Of a DNA stretch of 6,308 bases, positions 6,170 to 6,308 are shown piece by piece (positions within the stretch are counted from its first letter, which is position 1; each line of letters starts with the position of its first letter). This DNA is from Aquisalimonas sp. (GTDB taxonomy: Bacteria; Pseudomonadota; Gammaproteobacteria; Nitrococcales; Aquisalimonadaceae), in contig SLMR01000110.1 in assembly GCA_007133445.1 (NCBI GenBank), positions 1 to 6,308 on the forward strand. Direction: 5' to 3'. The translations under genes and the position numbers were made by a program. The notes below the pieces were generated by a model. That model had not been told where the DNA came from. It saw only the letters and a list, made by a program, of their open reading frames with translations, and searched no databases.

Positions 6170-6308
6170 ATGGAGAACCAATCCACGAGGCGAACGACCA
6201 CCGCAGCCTGGCTGCTTGCCACCGCTTTCGCCGTGGGCGCCAGCGGCGTCGCCGCCTTCAACGGTGACAACGGCGATGACCCGACTCCGCCAGGGAATGA
6301 AACAGGCA
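6170..6308 (+). CDS. Secreted protein of unknown function, N-terminus only (3' truncated)
   Basis: Forty-six codons are visible before the window ends. The protein has a clear Sec-type signal peptide: a polar, basic start (MENQSTRRTTT), a hydrophobic core (about W14-G23, WLLATAFAVG) and a small-residue cleavage region SGVAA, most likely cut after Ala29 (V-A-A). The mature start is FNGDNGDDPTPPGNETG, rich in Asn, Asp, Gly and Pro, suggesting a flexible or calcium-binding exported segment. The Arg-Arg pair resembles a Tat motif only weakly, since the Phe/Leu after it is missing. The strong Shine-Dalgarno and the long structured leader support a real, well-expressed gene. I do not recognise the family and too little is visible to name a function. 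The alternative start at 6155 would add MRRRS. Confidence 0.75.
   Translation, partial: MENQSTRRTTTAAWLLATAFAVGASGVAAFNGDNGDDPTPPGNETG

Noticed and set aside
6043..6270. Minus-strand frames covering the hairpin block and the secreted-protein start
   Set aside because: They are antisense to a gene with a strong ribosome-binding site and signal peptide, and cross the inverted repeats without any domain signal.

Overview
The window is a GC-rich (by eye about 65% G+C), gene-dense bacterial chromosomal segment. Its protein families are an M48 membrane peptidase, a CoxE-type VWA protein, a MoxR ATPase, an MscS channel and a YcaD-type MFS transporter. Together with the codon use they look most like a gammaproteobacterium, perhaps a purple-sulfur or halophile relative. 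That placement is inference from protein style only. No mobile element, CRISPR array, tRNA or rRNA is visible.

Layout, left to right. (1) Bases 2-979, plus strand: an M48 zinc metallopeptidase with membrane segments, missing its N-terminus at the window edge. (2) Bases 4449 down to 1008, minus strand: three genes reading mscS-like channel, MoxR-type AAA+ ATPase, CoxE-like VWA protein. Their gaps are 56 and 8 bases, so they are probably one operon. It converges on the M48 gene with 28 bases between the stop codons. (3) Bases 4450-4580: a divergent intergenic region holding a good ribosome-binding site for the channel gene and a plausible sigma-70 promoter for the transporter. (4) Bases 4581-5873, plus strand: a 12-helix MFS transporter with a hydrophilic acidic tail. 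(5) Bases 5874-6169: 296 non-coding bases with a perfect TTGACA -35 box followed by a run of strong, bulged stem-loops. This looks like a structured 5' leader or a repeat element. (6) From 6170 to the right edge: the start of a secreted protein with a strong Shine-Dalgarno sequence, a signal peptide and an Asp/Asn/Gly/Pro-rich mature start.

The MoxR ATPase and the VWA protein almost certainly work together. MoxR AAA+ proteins with VWA partners act as chaperone-like machines that remodel or load metals into target complexes. No obvious target enzyme, such as a CO dehydrogenase, lies in the window. The operon partner is a mechanosensitive channel and the facing gene is a membrane-bound quality-control-type protease, so an envelope or osmotic stress role is conceivable but is inference. 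The least explained part is the structured non-coding region before the secreted protein. I see no strong evidence of a wholly new system.
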